12,175 nucleotides of DNA from DAOUCP01 sp034432155 (GCA_034432155.1 DAOUCP010000053.1:1-12175); one strand, 5' to 3'. Positions 1-6,415 are shown, counted from the stretch's first letter. A program made the numbers and translations. The notes: generated from the letters alone by a model not told the origin.

Positions 1-1
1 G

Positions 2-130
2 ATCCGCCGGGCTACCACCCCCGAGCCGGTCCACCAGCAGATCTACCGCACGCTCGGGATCCCGAGTCAGGTGATGACGCCGGTCCGGACGTGGACGCGA
101 CTCGTAGGGACCCAAAACCCGGCGGAGTGA
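2..130 (+). CDS. 3' end of an unidentified protein-coding gene (5' end outside window)
   Basis: An open frame runs from the left edge to a TGA at 128-130. It gives about 42 C-terminal residues, including the stretch HQQIYRTLGIPSQVMTP, and ends in TQNPAE. Third codon positions are mostly G or C (about 37 of 42), as expected for a real gene in this genome. The other two + frames look unlike protein here: one is Pro/Asp-rich and the other is stopped. I do not recognise the family. The C-terminus has no membrane segment or secretion tail, so a soluble protein is likely. A second in-frame stop (TAA, 134-136) follows directly. Confidence 0.55.
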   Translation: MRRATTPEPVHQQIYRTLGIPSQVMTPVRTWTRLVGTQNPAE

Positions 131-136
131 CCATAA

Positions 137-472
137 GAGGCCGTCAAATGGCCACCTGCATCTCCCGAGTGTGGAAGTTGGGCCGGCTTCTGGCACTCCC
201 AGGCGGCGGCGCAAGCAACCCCGGCGACGGCCACCAGGGAAGCCACTCTAGCAGCAACGGCAACCGCCACCAACCAAGCCACGCCGGCCGCAACGGCGAC
301 TGCCACGCCGCCACCTTCCGCCACATCCGGTGGCGAGTCCACACCGACGCCCGGTCCAGGCGAGACGGCGACGGCCAAGACGGTGACGGCCACGGCAACG
401 TCAGGGCCAACGCACAGCCCGATGCCGGCAACGGGAATCTACCTGCCGGTGCTGCGCAAGGAGTCGCCGTAG
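137..472 (+). pseudogene. Remnant or frameshifted gene for a secreted Ala/Thr/Pro-rich protein with a YLPVL tail
   Basis: From 137 to the TAG at 470-472 one frame is open but has no ATG, GTG or TTG until very near its end. It encodes a low-complexity region dominated by AT, AAT and TPT runs (about residues 25-95) and ends GIYLPVLRKESP. A Thr/Pro/Ala linker followed by a hydrophobic YLP[VL] tail is what I associate with extracellular Chloroflexota proteins. The frame lies in the same phase as the gene ending at 130 but is separated from it by TGA and TAA. A different frame has ATG at 149 followed by a basic then Leu-rich stretch (MATCISRVWKLGRLLALP) that resembles a signal peptide. A single-base shift near the GGCGGCGGC run at about 203-211 would join the two into a protein of about 108 residues. 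A sequencing frameshift or a decayed gene both fit. The tail overlaps the thioesterase ribosome-binding site. Confidence 0.4.
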
Positions 473-474
473 CC

Positions 475-960
475 ATGGAGACCCTGCTCGAGCCGGAGAG
501 GAGCCAAGCCGACGGCACGTTCGTATATCGGACCCGGGTCCGATTCCATCAGGCCGACCCGGCGGGCGTCCTGTTCGTCGGCCGGCTGTTCGAGCTGATC
601 AGCGACGCTTACGAGGAGTTCGTCGAGGCCGCAGGCCTCCGCTTCGACGCCGTGGGATCGCTTGGCGGCATGACCACGCCGATCGTGCGCGTCGAGGCCG
701 ACTACCGTCAGGCCGTTCGCATCGGGGAGGTAGTCGTGGTGCGGCTGCGCTTGGAGCGACTAGGCGAGTCCTCGCTCACGTACAGCTTTCAGCTGCTGGG
801 ACCGGAGGGCAACGTGCGAACCACAGGCCGCGTGGTGCACGCCTTCGTTCGCCTGCCGGACTTCGCCAAGATCGCGATGCCCGGCCATGTCCGCCAGGCA
901 TTCGAGGCACTGGCCGCCCGCTACGGCATGAACCTGGGGGCTGGTCCGCCGCCAGGTTAG
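475..960 (+). CDS. Hotdog-fold acyl-CoA thioesterase (4HBT family, possibly DHNA-CoA hydrolase-like)
   Basis: The product has 161 residues, normal for a single-domain 4-hydroxybenzoyl-CoA thioesterase-type protein, which hydrolyses a cytosolic acyl-CoA to free acid and CoA. Residues 20-40 hold the family signature RVRFHQADPAGVLF, with D28 as the expected catalytic aspartate, followed by the long central helix (about 38-54). The beta-strand section around 69-125 (VEADYRQAVRIGE, then LTYSFQLL) completes the fold. The DPAGV-x-F form resembles the group with 1,4-dihydroxy-2-naphthoyl-CoA hydrolase of menaquinone synthesis, but substrate cannot be read from sequence. Start: ATG 475, preceded by AAGGAG (458-463) with an 11-nt spacer and 2 nt after the stop of the upstream frame. 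The same frame is open back to the window edge, but that part is a shadow of the 137-472 frame. The last residues (MNLGAGPPPG) lie in a duplicated DNA segment, and the TAG overlaps the stop of the convergent gene. Confidence 0.85.
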   Translation: METLLEPERSQADGTFVYRTRVRFHQADPAGVLFVGRLFELISDAYEEFVEAAGLRFDAVGSLGGMTTPIVRVEADYRQAVRIGEVVVVRLRLERLGESSLTYSFQLLGPEGNVRTTGRVVHAFVRLPDFAKIAMPGHVRQAFEALAARYGMNLGAGPPPG

Positions 961-1116
961 TCACGCAGGGGCAGCGGTAGCCGCCACGCCTGCCGCCCGT
1001 TTGGAGCGCTGTCCGAGCCGTACGGCGTGATCCCGAGCGCGGCGCGCGGCGGCAGGAACCTGGGGGCCGGTGCGGCGCCAGGCTCGTCGCCCAGCGGCAC
1101 CAACGGGAGCCACGCC
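925..1116. repeat. Diverged direct repeat, two copies 126 nt apart (925-~994 and 1051-~1120)
   Basis: The segment starting GGCATGAACCTGGGGGC at 925 recurs as GGCAGGAACCTGGGGGC at 1051. Ungapped comparison by eye over 70 nt at the fixed 126-nt offset gives about 54 identities: 26 of the first 30, then 28 of the next 40. Read on the - strand, copy 2 encodes the AWLPLVPLGDEPG...PAPRF part of the cohesin-like protein. Copy 1 encodes AWRLPLPLRD, the stop, and then a PGGGPAPRF-like read-through. The duplication therefore covers the C-terminal coding region of that gene and the 3' end of the thioesterase. Confidence 0.7.
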
Positions 1117-1646
1117 CGCCAGGTGGCGACAAGCGCGAGCTGCCCGGCCACGGGTTGCCCGTGGCGACCGAAGATGCCGCTGCCGGTGGGATCGAGCGCC
1201 AGGCCGGCTGGCGCGCGGCTCAACACGGAGAAGCGGACGATCGCCAGAACGCCGTCCCCGCTGGACTCTCGTTCGCCCAGGCTGTACGAGCCGATCGCCA
1301 AGGTGCCGGGGGCGCGGGCATCGGTAGGCAACAGGACGCTACCAGGCGGCAGGAAGGGCCCCGAAATCACCGCCGTCGGGCTGATGACCGCTGGATCGAA
1401 GCGAATGGTCGCCTCGAAGGCCGCCATGTCTGCCGCGTCCTGGACCGCAAGGGCCAACTCGCCGACGCCCCGCTCTGTGGCCGCCCGCTCCTCCTCGCCT
1501 CCCGGCAGCGTCCCCATGGGGGCTGCGGACCGTGCGCCGGTAGTCGCTTTCGTCCACATCGGCCAGAGAATGACAAGCACGAGCACGGCAGCCATGGCCG
1601 CCGCCAGCCGCCGCAGCCAGCCTCGCGCCCGGCGGTATCGCCTCAT
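957..1646 (-). CDS. Membrane-anchored cohesin-like domain protein
   Basis: A 229-residue exported protein. Residues 1-13 are strongly basic (MRRYRRARGWLRR) and 14-31 form one hydrophobic segment, so it is a signal anchor or signal peptide. Residues about 60-165 look like a cohesin-type beta-sandwich: VQDAADMAAFEATIRFDPAVI resembles the cohesin opening, in which a 'sydp' strand is followed by 'GpfL' (here ISGPFLPPG, 95-103), and GVLAIVRFSVLS (132-143) resembles a later core strand. Cohesins bind dockerin modules, and the gene upstream on the same strand carries a dockerin-like module. The C-terminus has two related hydrophobic tails, AWLPLVPL (about 178-185) and AWRLPLPLRD (end), explained by a DNA duplication. 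Start: ATG 1646, chosen because it opens the basic/hydrophobic leader. The frame continues upstream to 1889, but there it encodes only Arg/Pro repeat sequence. The TAA overlaps the TAG of the convergent thioesterase. Confidence 0.7.
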   Translation of the reverse strand: MRRYRRARGWLRRLAAAMAAVLVLVILWPMWTKATTGARSAAPMGTLPGGEEERAATERGVGELALAVQDAADMAAFEATIRFDPAVISPTAVISGPFLPPGSVLLPTDARAPGTLAIGSYSLGERESSGDGVLAIVRFSVLSRAPAGLALDPTGSGIFGRHGQPVAGQLALVATWRAWLPLVPLGDEPGAAPAPRFLPPRAALGITPYGSDSAPNGRQAWRLPLPLRD

Positions 1647-1867
1647 CGTCCGCCACCCTGCTCGGCCAGCCGGCCAGCCGCCTTCTTCGGGCGGCACGCC
1701 CCCTCGGCCAGCCGGCCAGCGGCGTTCTTCGGGCGGCATGCGTGCTCGGCGAACGGCCAGCCGCGTTCTTCGGATGGCACGCGTGCTCGGCGAACCGCCA
1801 CCGGCGTTCTTCGAGCGACACCCTGGGCCGCGCAAGGACGGCCGGGCTCCAGGTCGCTCACCGCCAT
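1643..1867 (-). CDS. Possible small repeat-derived ORF coupled to the cohesin-like gene
   Basis: A 74-codon frame starts at ATG 1867. A near-perfect Shine-Dalgarno run GGGGAGGG (complement of 1873-1880) precedes it with a 5-6 nt spacer. It ends at TGA 1643-1645, which overlaps the ATG of the cohesin-like gene as ATGA, the usual arrangement for translational coupling. The product is basic and repetitive: AAGRLAEGACRPKK is followed by AAGRLAEQ, and a degenerate copy (EERGWPFAEHACRPKN) comes before. It has no recognisable domain and no signal peptide. About three quarters of third positions are G/C, somewhat below the neighbouring genes. It lies almost entirely in a tandem repeat, so the open frame may be a by-product of 42-nt (14-codon) units. 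It could be a leader peptide that sets translation of the downstream gene, or nothing. Confidence 0.25.
   Translation of the reverse strand: MAVSDLEPGRPCAAQGVARRTPVAVRRARVPSEERGWPFAEHACRPKNAAGRLAEGACRPKKAAGRLAEQGGGR
1661..1826. repeat. Tandem repeat array, about four copies of a 41-42 nt unit
   Basis: Units begin CTCGGC[C/G]A at 1661, 1703, 1745 and 1786. Copies 1 and 2 are exactly 42 nt, copy 3 is 41 nt and copy 4 is degenerate and ends near 1826. All share CTCGGC near the start and GTTCTTCGG or CTTCTTCGG in the middle. Copies 1 and 2 are very similar, and 3 and 4 diverge, so the array may have grown at the left end. Copy 1 contains a perfect 6-bp inverted repeat, GCCGCC and GGCGGC around a 7-nt loop, that is lost in the others. 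No spacers separate the copies, so this is a minisatellite. It fills the gap between the M28 peptidase stop and the cohesin-like gene. Confidence 0.85.
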
Positions 1868-1915
1868 GCCAGCCCTCCCCACACCACACCGCTTACCGCC
1901 ATGCCAGCCCTCCCC
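1856..1915 (-). repeat. 25-nt direct repeat carrying a duplicated ribosome-binding site and start codon
   Basis: Positions 1856-1880 and 1891-1915 match at 24 of 25 bases, with a single C/T difference. On the - strand each copy reads GGGGAGGG, five bases, then ATGGCGGT. Both copies therefore carry a strong Shine-Dalgarno sequence and an ATG. The copy at 1891-1915 also contains the TAA stop of the M28 peptidase (1893-1895) and opens a frame of only 14 codons. The copy at 1856-1880 opens the 74-codon frame that runs into the cohesin-like gene. The duplication may provide re-initiation after the peptidase stop. Confidence 0.75.
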
Positions 1916-3974
1916 GCTCGCCAAACGGCCAGAGGCCTAGGGCGGCCGGCGTCCCATAGGGCCGCACCAGTATGCCACGCTCGTCCTGTGCGTACGCCAG
2001 CGCCACGTGCGCTGCGGCATCGGTGAGCAGTTCGAGCACGCCCCAGTGGATGTTGGCTGTGGTGTCGCAGGCGCGGTGATAGCAGGGGTCCATCGGGGCC
2101 CCGGCCTCGCCGCCGTAGACCGCCGCCTGGGCGGCCGTCTTGATGGTGCTGGTACCCGTAAACAGCCCACCGGCAGGGATGCCGACGGCCACGAAGCTGG
2201 CGTGGTCCGAACCGCCGCCCAGATTCAGCGGTTCGACGGGCAGACCCAGCTGCCTGAAGTAGTCGGTGAAGCTCGCCTGAATCTCAACCGGCAGGGGATT
2301 CCCGCCCAGCGTCCGGCTGATGCTCGCGCCATCGTAGACGAAACGCACGTAGTTTACGGAGCCCAGCATATCAAAGTTCAGGACCAAGACGACCGCATCA
2401 CGCTGTTCTCGGCTCAGGCTCTGCACGTAGTGCTCGGATCCGAGCAGCCCGATCTCCTCCGCCGACCAGAAGGCAAAGCGCAGTCGATTGGCAGTCGTGA
2501 TGCCCAACCGAGCCATCTGCAGCGCGATCTCCAGGATCGCCGCCACGCCGCTACCGTTATCGTTGATGCCGGGTCCGGCTGTCACGGAGTCCAGATGGGC
2601 ACTCAGGAGGATGACCTGCCGCGGATCGCCTACCGGCCGTTCGGCGAGGACGTTGAGGGTCGGCCGTTCGACGATGCCCGTAGCGGTGCACAGGTGCATC
2701 ACCACCGGGCCGGTCGCCAGCAGAGCGGCCAACTCCTCGCCCACGGCGAAGGTCGTGGCCAGCGCGGGCAGCGGGTTATCCCGCCGTGCGACGCCGCTGA
2801 ACAAACCCTGGCGCTCGGGCTGGCCCTCATTGAACATCACCACCGCCGCTGCGCCAGCGGCAGCCGCATGGGCCACCTTGGTAGGCATATCGCAGCCGCC
2901 GCGCTGGACGAGCGCAATGCTGCCGCGCGGAAAGCCCACGTAGTCCGATGCCTCACAGCCGCTCGTGGTGGCGTTGATCTCGGGTCCAGGGGGCAGGGTG
3001 AGATCCACTGCCTGCAACGTGGCCGTGACCTCCCCGGAGCCGGAGTACAGGAAGGTCGAGAATCCCTCGCCGTACGTCCGGGGCCCAGGCGCGACTCGCT
3101 GCAGCACCGAAGGCCGGAGCACCTCCCACAAGCTCACGGTGAAGCGGTCGAGACCCACGTCATAGCCCGCCGCCGTCAGCTGGTCGGCAACGTACGCCGC
3201 TGAGCGCTCGTGGCCAGACGAGGTGGCCGCTCGATGTCCACCTTCGGCCATGGCAATGGCCTCCAGGGCCTCCAGGTGATGGCGCAAACCGGACGGCTCG
3301 ATGGCCGCCCGCAGGGCGGTCGAGTCGGCGCCCGGCAACGTGGCGCACTCCGAGCCGACGGCGCCCGCCACAGCCTGGACGTCGGCCGCGCCAATCCGGC
3401 CCGAGTGGTCCAGATCGAACACCGCATCGAAGCGCTCATCGCCCACGGCGGCGTTGAACCGCTCGGCGACGCGCGCCACATCCGCTCGATCGATCCGACC
3501 ATCGCCATCGAAATCGAAGCGACAGCCCACGTAGCGGTTGCCGACAAGTCGGCCGCGGCTCGAGGCCACCAGGCGAATCGAGGCGCTGCCAGCGGCCGCG
3601 GAGTGCACGGTGATGGTGACCGCCTGGGCAGCCCCTCCGACCTCGCGGAACGGGACGAGGCTGCGCACCACGAAGGTGGCCTTGCGCCGAGGCACGACCG
3701 ACACCGTGGCTGGCACTTCTACCGGCCACGCGCCCGCCTGGGCTTGGATCCGCAGCTCATCGGCCACGGCGAGCGAACTGCTCACCGTCACGGTGTGGCG
3801 GATGACGGCCCCGGGTTCGGTCTGCCAGGTCTCACCCTCCAGACGCAGACGGCCGGTCTGCCCCACGGCCGCCGGGCGCTCGGCGAGACCACTTAGGCAG
3901 ACGGCGAGAAGGGCCGCGCTTGTCCCTGCCGCCACAAGGCGGCGGGCTGATTCCCCGTTCCGCTGAGGGGTCAT
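1893..3974 (-). CDS. Secreted M28 aminopeptidase with PA domain and dockerin-like module
   Basis: A 693-residue exported zinc aminopeptidase of the M28 family (aminopeptidase Y / Streptomyces-type). Residues 1-35 are a signal peptide: RR, then a hydrophobic LVAAGTSAALLAVCLSGL. About 45-140 is a beta-sandwich-like region. Residues 151-210 hold two EF-hand-like loops, DFDGDGRID (154-162) and DLDHSGRIG (187-195), the pattern of a dockerin type I module. The catalytic domain begins about 218 and carries an inserted PA domain (about 310-430, with YVGFPRGSIALVQRGGCDMP). Dizinc ligands are visible: H460 (SAHLDS), D472 (NDNGSG), E506/E507 (SAEEIGLLGS), D535 (FDMLGS) and H633 (CYHRACDT). It should remove N-terminal residues from peptides outside the cell. 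Start: ATG 3974, 8 nt after the feoB stop; the SD is weak (AAGG, about 12 nt upstream). The frame stays open to 4382, but that extension lies inside feoB and would put the signal peptide internally. Confidence 0.9.
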   Translation of the reverse strand: MTPQRNGESARRLVAAGTSAALLAVCLSGLAERPAAVGQTGRLRLEGETWQTEPGAVIRHTVTVSSSLAVADELRIQAQAGAWPVEVPATVSVVPRRKATFVVRSLVPFREVGGAAQAVTITVHSAAAGSASIRLVASSRGRLVGNRYVGCRFDFDGDGRIDRADVARVAERFNAAVGDERFDAVFDLDHSGRIGAADVQAVAGAVGSECATLPGADSTALRAAIEPSGLRHHLEALEAIAMAEGGHRAATSSGHERSAAYVADQLTAAGYDVGLDRFTVSLWEVLRPSVLQRVAPGPRTYGEGFSTFLYSGSGEVTATLQAVDLTLPPGPEINATTSGCEASDYVGFPRGSIALVQRGGCDMPTKVAHAAAAGAAAVVMFNEGQPERQGLFSGVARRDNPLPALATTFAVGEELAALLATGPVVMHLCTATGIVERPTLNVLAERPVGDPRQVILLSAHLDSVTAGPGINDNGSGVAAILEIALQMARLGITTANRLRFAFWSAEEIGLLGSEHYVQSLSREQRDAVVLVLNFDMLGSVNYVRFVYDGASISRTLGGNPLPVEIQASFTDYFRQLGLPVEPLNLGGGSDHASFVAVGIPAGGLFTGTSTIKTAAQAAVYGGEAGAPMDPCYHRACDTTANIHWGVLELLTDAAAHVALAYAQDERGILVRPYGTPAALGLWPFGERGGLAWR

Positions 3975-3982
3975 CGCATGGG

Positions 3983-6076
3983 TTAGCCTTGCCACCAGGA
4001 CGCCCCGTAGTATACGACAGCCGCGGCGGCCAGCGCGATGCCGAGCGTGAGTAGTGCCGCCAGCAGCGTCCAGCGCCAGCTGGCAGTCTCCTGGCGAATG
4101 GTGGCCAGGGTGGGCAGACATGGCACAAACAGCATGTGGAGCACGAGGAAGCTCAGCGCCGCTGGCGGCTGGACCAGGCCGCGTAGGGCCAAGCCGAGGC
4201 CTCCCGACCGGCCAGCCGAATAGAGCACACCCAGCGTGGCCAGCACATTCTCGCGGGCCACCAGGCCCGAGGTCAGCGCCACCACCATGCGCCAGTCGAG
4301 TCCCAACAGACCAGCCGCCGGCGCCAGCCACTCGCCGAAGCGCGCCAGATAGCTGGACGAATACTCGCCCGAGGGCAGCCACAGCAGCCCCCAGACGACG
4401 CAGGACGACACCAGGATGATGCCCCCCGCCTTGCGCACGAAGCGTAGCGTCCGGCGCTGGACGGTGCGACCAATGGTGCGTCCGTTGGGACGGTGGTACA
4501 GCGGCAGCTCCATGATGAACGGCGACAGCTCGCCGCCGATGACCAGCCGACGCAAGACGAGACCCGACCCGACTAACGCCAGGATGCAGGTCGCCACCAA
4601 CGACCAGGTCACCAGGGCTGCGTGTTGGGGAAAGAAAACGGGCGCCACGAAGGCCAGCACGGCCATGCGAGCGGTACAGGGCACGAACGGTGCCAGGAGG
4701 ATGGTCAACAGGCGCGTCCGCGGCGCATCGATCGTCCGCGTCGCCATGACCGCCGGCACGTTGCAGCCGAAGCCCAGGCAGAGCGGGAAGAAGCTACGGC
4801 CGTGCAATCCCAGGACGTGCATGAAGCGATCGGCCACGTAGGCGGCGCGAGCCATGTAGCCGACTTCTTCCAGGATCGCCAGAGATGCGAAGAACAGGGC
4901 CAGAAGGGGAACAAAGGTCAGCACCGTCCCAGCACCGCCCAGCGCCCCGTTGGTCAGCAGCCCCACCAGCCATGTCGGCTGCCCGACGAGGTGCTGCCGC
5001 AAGAGCTCAGCCCCGCGCTGTACGACTAGAACGTCCAGCCACCTCTGCAGAGGCGCCCCCAGGCGGTAGGTCACTCCGAACACCAACGCCAGCACCGCCA
5101 ACAAGATCACCAGGCCCCAGAATGGATGGGTCGCGTAGCGATCCAGCCGGTCGGTCAGGGTCACCTGGCCAAGACGGGGCCGAACCACGGCCGCCCGCAC
5201 CATCCGCCCGATCCACTGGTAGCGTCCGCCAGCGATGTCGACAATGGCATCCTCGTGGGCGCGAAGGATCGCCTGGACACGGCTCCAATCGGCGGCGGTG
5301 AGTCGCCCGCGGATCATGGCGGTGAGCTCCTCATCGCCTTCGAGCAGCTTCAGGGCCACCCAATCGGCCGGGTAGGGCTCGGGCACCGCGGGCGCAATGA
5401 GCCGACCCAGCTCGTCGGCTACAGTGCGATGCTGCTCGCGAATGTGCGGTCGCTGTGGCTGGTAACCGTCGCGATCGGCCGCCACGGCGACAATCGCCTC
5501 CAAGAGGGCCGCCAGACCTAGACCCCGGGCGGCGTTCATGGGCACCACGGGCGCATTGAGGGCCGCGCCCAAAACTCGGGGCTGGATCTCGATGCCCTCG
5601 CTGTGAGCAATATCCACCATGTTCAGGGCCACCACAACGGGTGCTGGCAAGGCCAGGAGCTCGGCCACCAAGTACAGCGAGCGCTCGAGGGAGCTGGCAT
5701 CTACGACGGCCACCACGACGTCCGGCTTCTCGTGGACGATGTAATCGCGCGCGATCCGCTCCTCGGGCGAGTTGGCCGACAGGCTATAGGTGCCCGGCAG
5801 GTCGATGACTGAGATCTCGAGTTCAGAGCAGCGACAGCGACCCGTCTTGCGCTCGACGGTCTTGCCCGGCCAGTTGCCCACGTGCTCGCAACCACCGGTG
5901 AGCAGGTTGAAGATGGTGGACTTGCCGACGTTCGGCTGACCGGCGAGCGCGACGGTGATCGGCCCCTTCCACCGCCCGCTGCGTCTGGCCGGGCACGCGG
6001 CGCTCCCGGCACACCGCCGCGCTGCGATCAGCGCCGTATCGTCGCCCGGCGAGCAAGCGCCATCAGGCTCCGGCAC
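3983..6076 (-). CDS. feoB: Ferrous iron transporter FeoB
   Basis: FeoB is the GTPase-linked inner-membrane Fe(II) transporter. Numbered from GTG 6076 the protein has 697 residues. The G domain shows G1 GQPNVGKST (46-54), G3 DLPG (92-95) and G4 NMVD (152-155), followed by the helical spacer (about 220-300). Membrane segments begin near 323 (VILLAVLALVFG). Gate 1 contains GFGCNVPA around C438 with FVPC at about 464-467; the second half has GGIILVSSCVVWGLLW and ends with a segment holding HMLFVPCLPT (C653). All hallmark cysteines and GTPase motifs are present. The start is uncertain. GTG 6076 has GGAG 10 nt upstream and overlaps feoA by 14 nt. ATG 6112 in the same frame would overlap feoA by 50 nt. 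The ATG at 6063, overlapping the feoA TGA as ATGA, is in another frame and stops after 11 codons. The N-terminal CAGSAACPAR before the G domain looks like the short Cys-containing lead seen in some FeoBs. Confidence 0.93.
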   Translation of the reverse strand: MPEPDGACSPGDDTALIAARRCAGSAACPARRSGRWKGPITVALAGQPNVGKSTIFNLLTGGCEHVGNWPGKTVERKTGRCRCSELEISVIDLPGTYSLSANSPEERIARDYIVHEKPDVVVAVVDASSLERSLYLVAELLALPAPVVVALNMVDIAHSEGIEIQPRVLGAALNAPVVPMNAARGLGLAALLEAIVAVAADRDGYQPQRPHIREQHRTVADELGRLIAPAVPEPYPADWVALKLLEGDEELTAMIRGRLTAADWSRVQAILRAHEDAIVDIAGGRYQWIGRMVRAAVVRPRLGQVTLTDRLDRYATHPFWGLVILLAVLALVFGVTYRLGAPLQRWLDVLVVQRGAELLRQHLVGQPTWLVGLLTNGALGGAGTVLTFVPLLALFFASLAILEEVGYMARAAYVADRFMHVLGLHGRSFFPLCLGFGCNVPAVMATRTIDAPRTRLLTILLAPFVPCTARMAVLAFVAPVFFPQHAALVTWSLVATCILALVGSGLVLRRLVIGGELSPFIMELPLYHRPNGRTIGRTVQRRTLRFVRKAGGIILVSSCVVWGLLWLPSGEYSSSYLARFGEWLAPAAGLLGLDWRMVVALTSGLVARENVLATLGVLYSAGRSGGLGLALRGLVQPPAALSFLVLHMLFVPCLPTLATIRQETASWRWTLLAALLTLGIALAAAAVVYYGASWWQG

Positions 6077-6299
6077 GGCCGGGCAGCTCCACGAGTACCG
6101 CCTGCGCCTCACCGCGCCCCAGCGCCACCCGACTGTCGCGCACCGCCACGATGAGTGGGCCGTGCCCGTAGTTCTGAACCACCGTCACCGCAGCTCCGGG
6201 GGTGAAGCCCAGCACCGCCAGGCGGTTCACCACGCCTCGGCCGCCGCGCAGCCGCAATACAGTTGCCGTCGTGCCGGCACTGATGTCGGAAAGAGTCAT
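6063..6299 (-). CDS. feoA: Ferrous iron transport protein FeoA (SH3-like)
   Basis: A 78-residue cytosolic protein, the normal size for FeoA, which regulates or stabilises FeoB. The SH3-like beta-barrel pattern is visible: MTLSDISAGTTATVLRLRGG, then NRLAVLGFTPGAAVTVVQNY (the L-x-x-LGF-x-PG motif typical of FeoA), and finally PLIVAVRDSRVALGRGEAQAVLVEL. Start: ATG 6299, chosen because TLSDI..G matches the usual FeoA opening. The frame runs on to an ATG at 6380, which would add a 27-residue Gly/Pro-rich extension without a convincing ribosome-binding site. No strong SD precedes 6299 either, so the start is moderately certain. The gene overlaps feoB by 14 nt if feoB starts at GTG 6076, and the two are surely co-transcribed. 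A candidate promoter lies about 115 nt upstream. Confidence 0.9.
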   Translation of the reverse strand: MTLSDISAGTTATVLRLRGGRGVVNRLAVLGFTPGAAVTVVQNYGHGPLIVAVRDSRVALGRGEAQAVLVELPGRAGA

Positions 6300-6415
6300 C
6301 CGTCTGCCTGACCACAGAGACTGCGTGGCCGGGGTCGGCTTGCCGCCGCGACCCGGCCCCTCACCGTCCGGTCCAGCCATCGTAAGCGCCGGAGCCCGGT
6401 GCTCGCGAACATGTA

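Noticed and set aside
91..474. N-terminal extension of the thioesterase frame to 91
   Set aside because: The extension is a His/Arg/Gly-rich shadow of the Ala/Thr-rich frame ending at 472. ATG 475 has an SD and starts directly before the hotdog domain.
1661..1826. CRISPR array
   Set aside because: Units abut directly with no spacers, copies diverge along the array and no cas genes are present.
1647..1889. Upstream extension of the cohesin-like gene to 1889
   Set aside because: It encodes only Arg/Pro repeat sequence and would bury the basic/hydrophobic export leader inside the protein.
1027..3203. Long + strand open frames opposite the cohesin-like and M28 genes
   Set aside because: Low-complexity Arg/Pro/Ala or His/Gln-rich translations, as expected for antisense of GC-rich genes; no domain is visible.
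3975..4382. Extension of the M28 peptidase frame to 4382
   Set aside because: It lies wholly inside the well-supported feoB and would place the signal peptide at residue 137.
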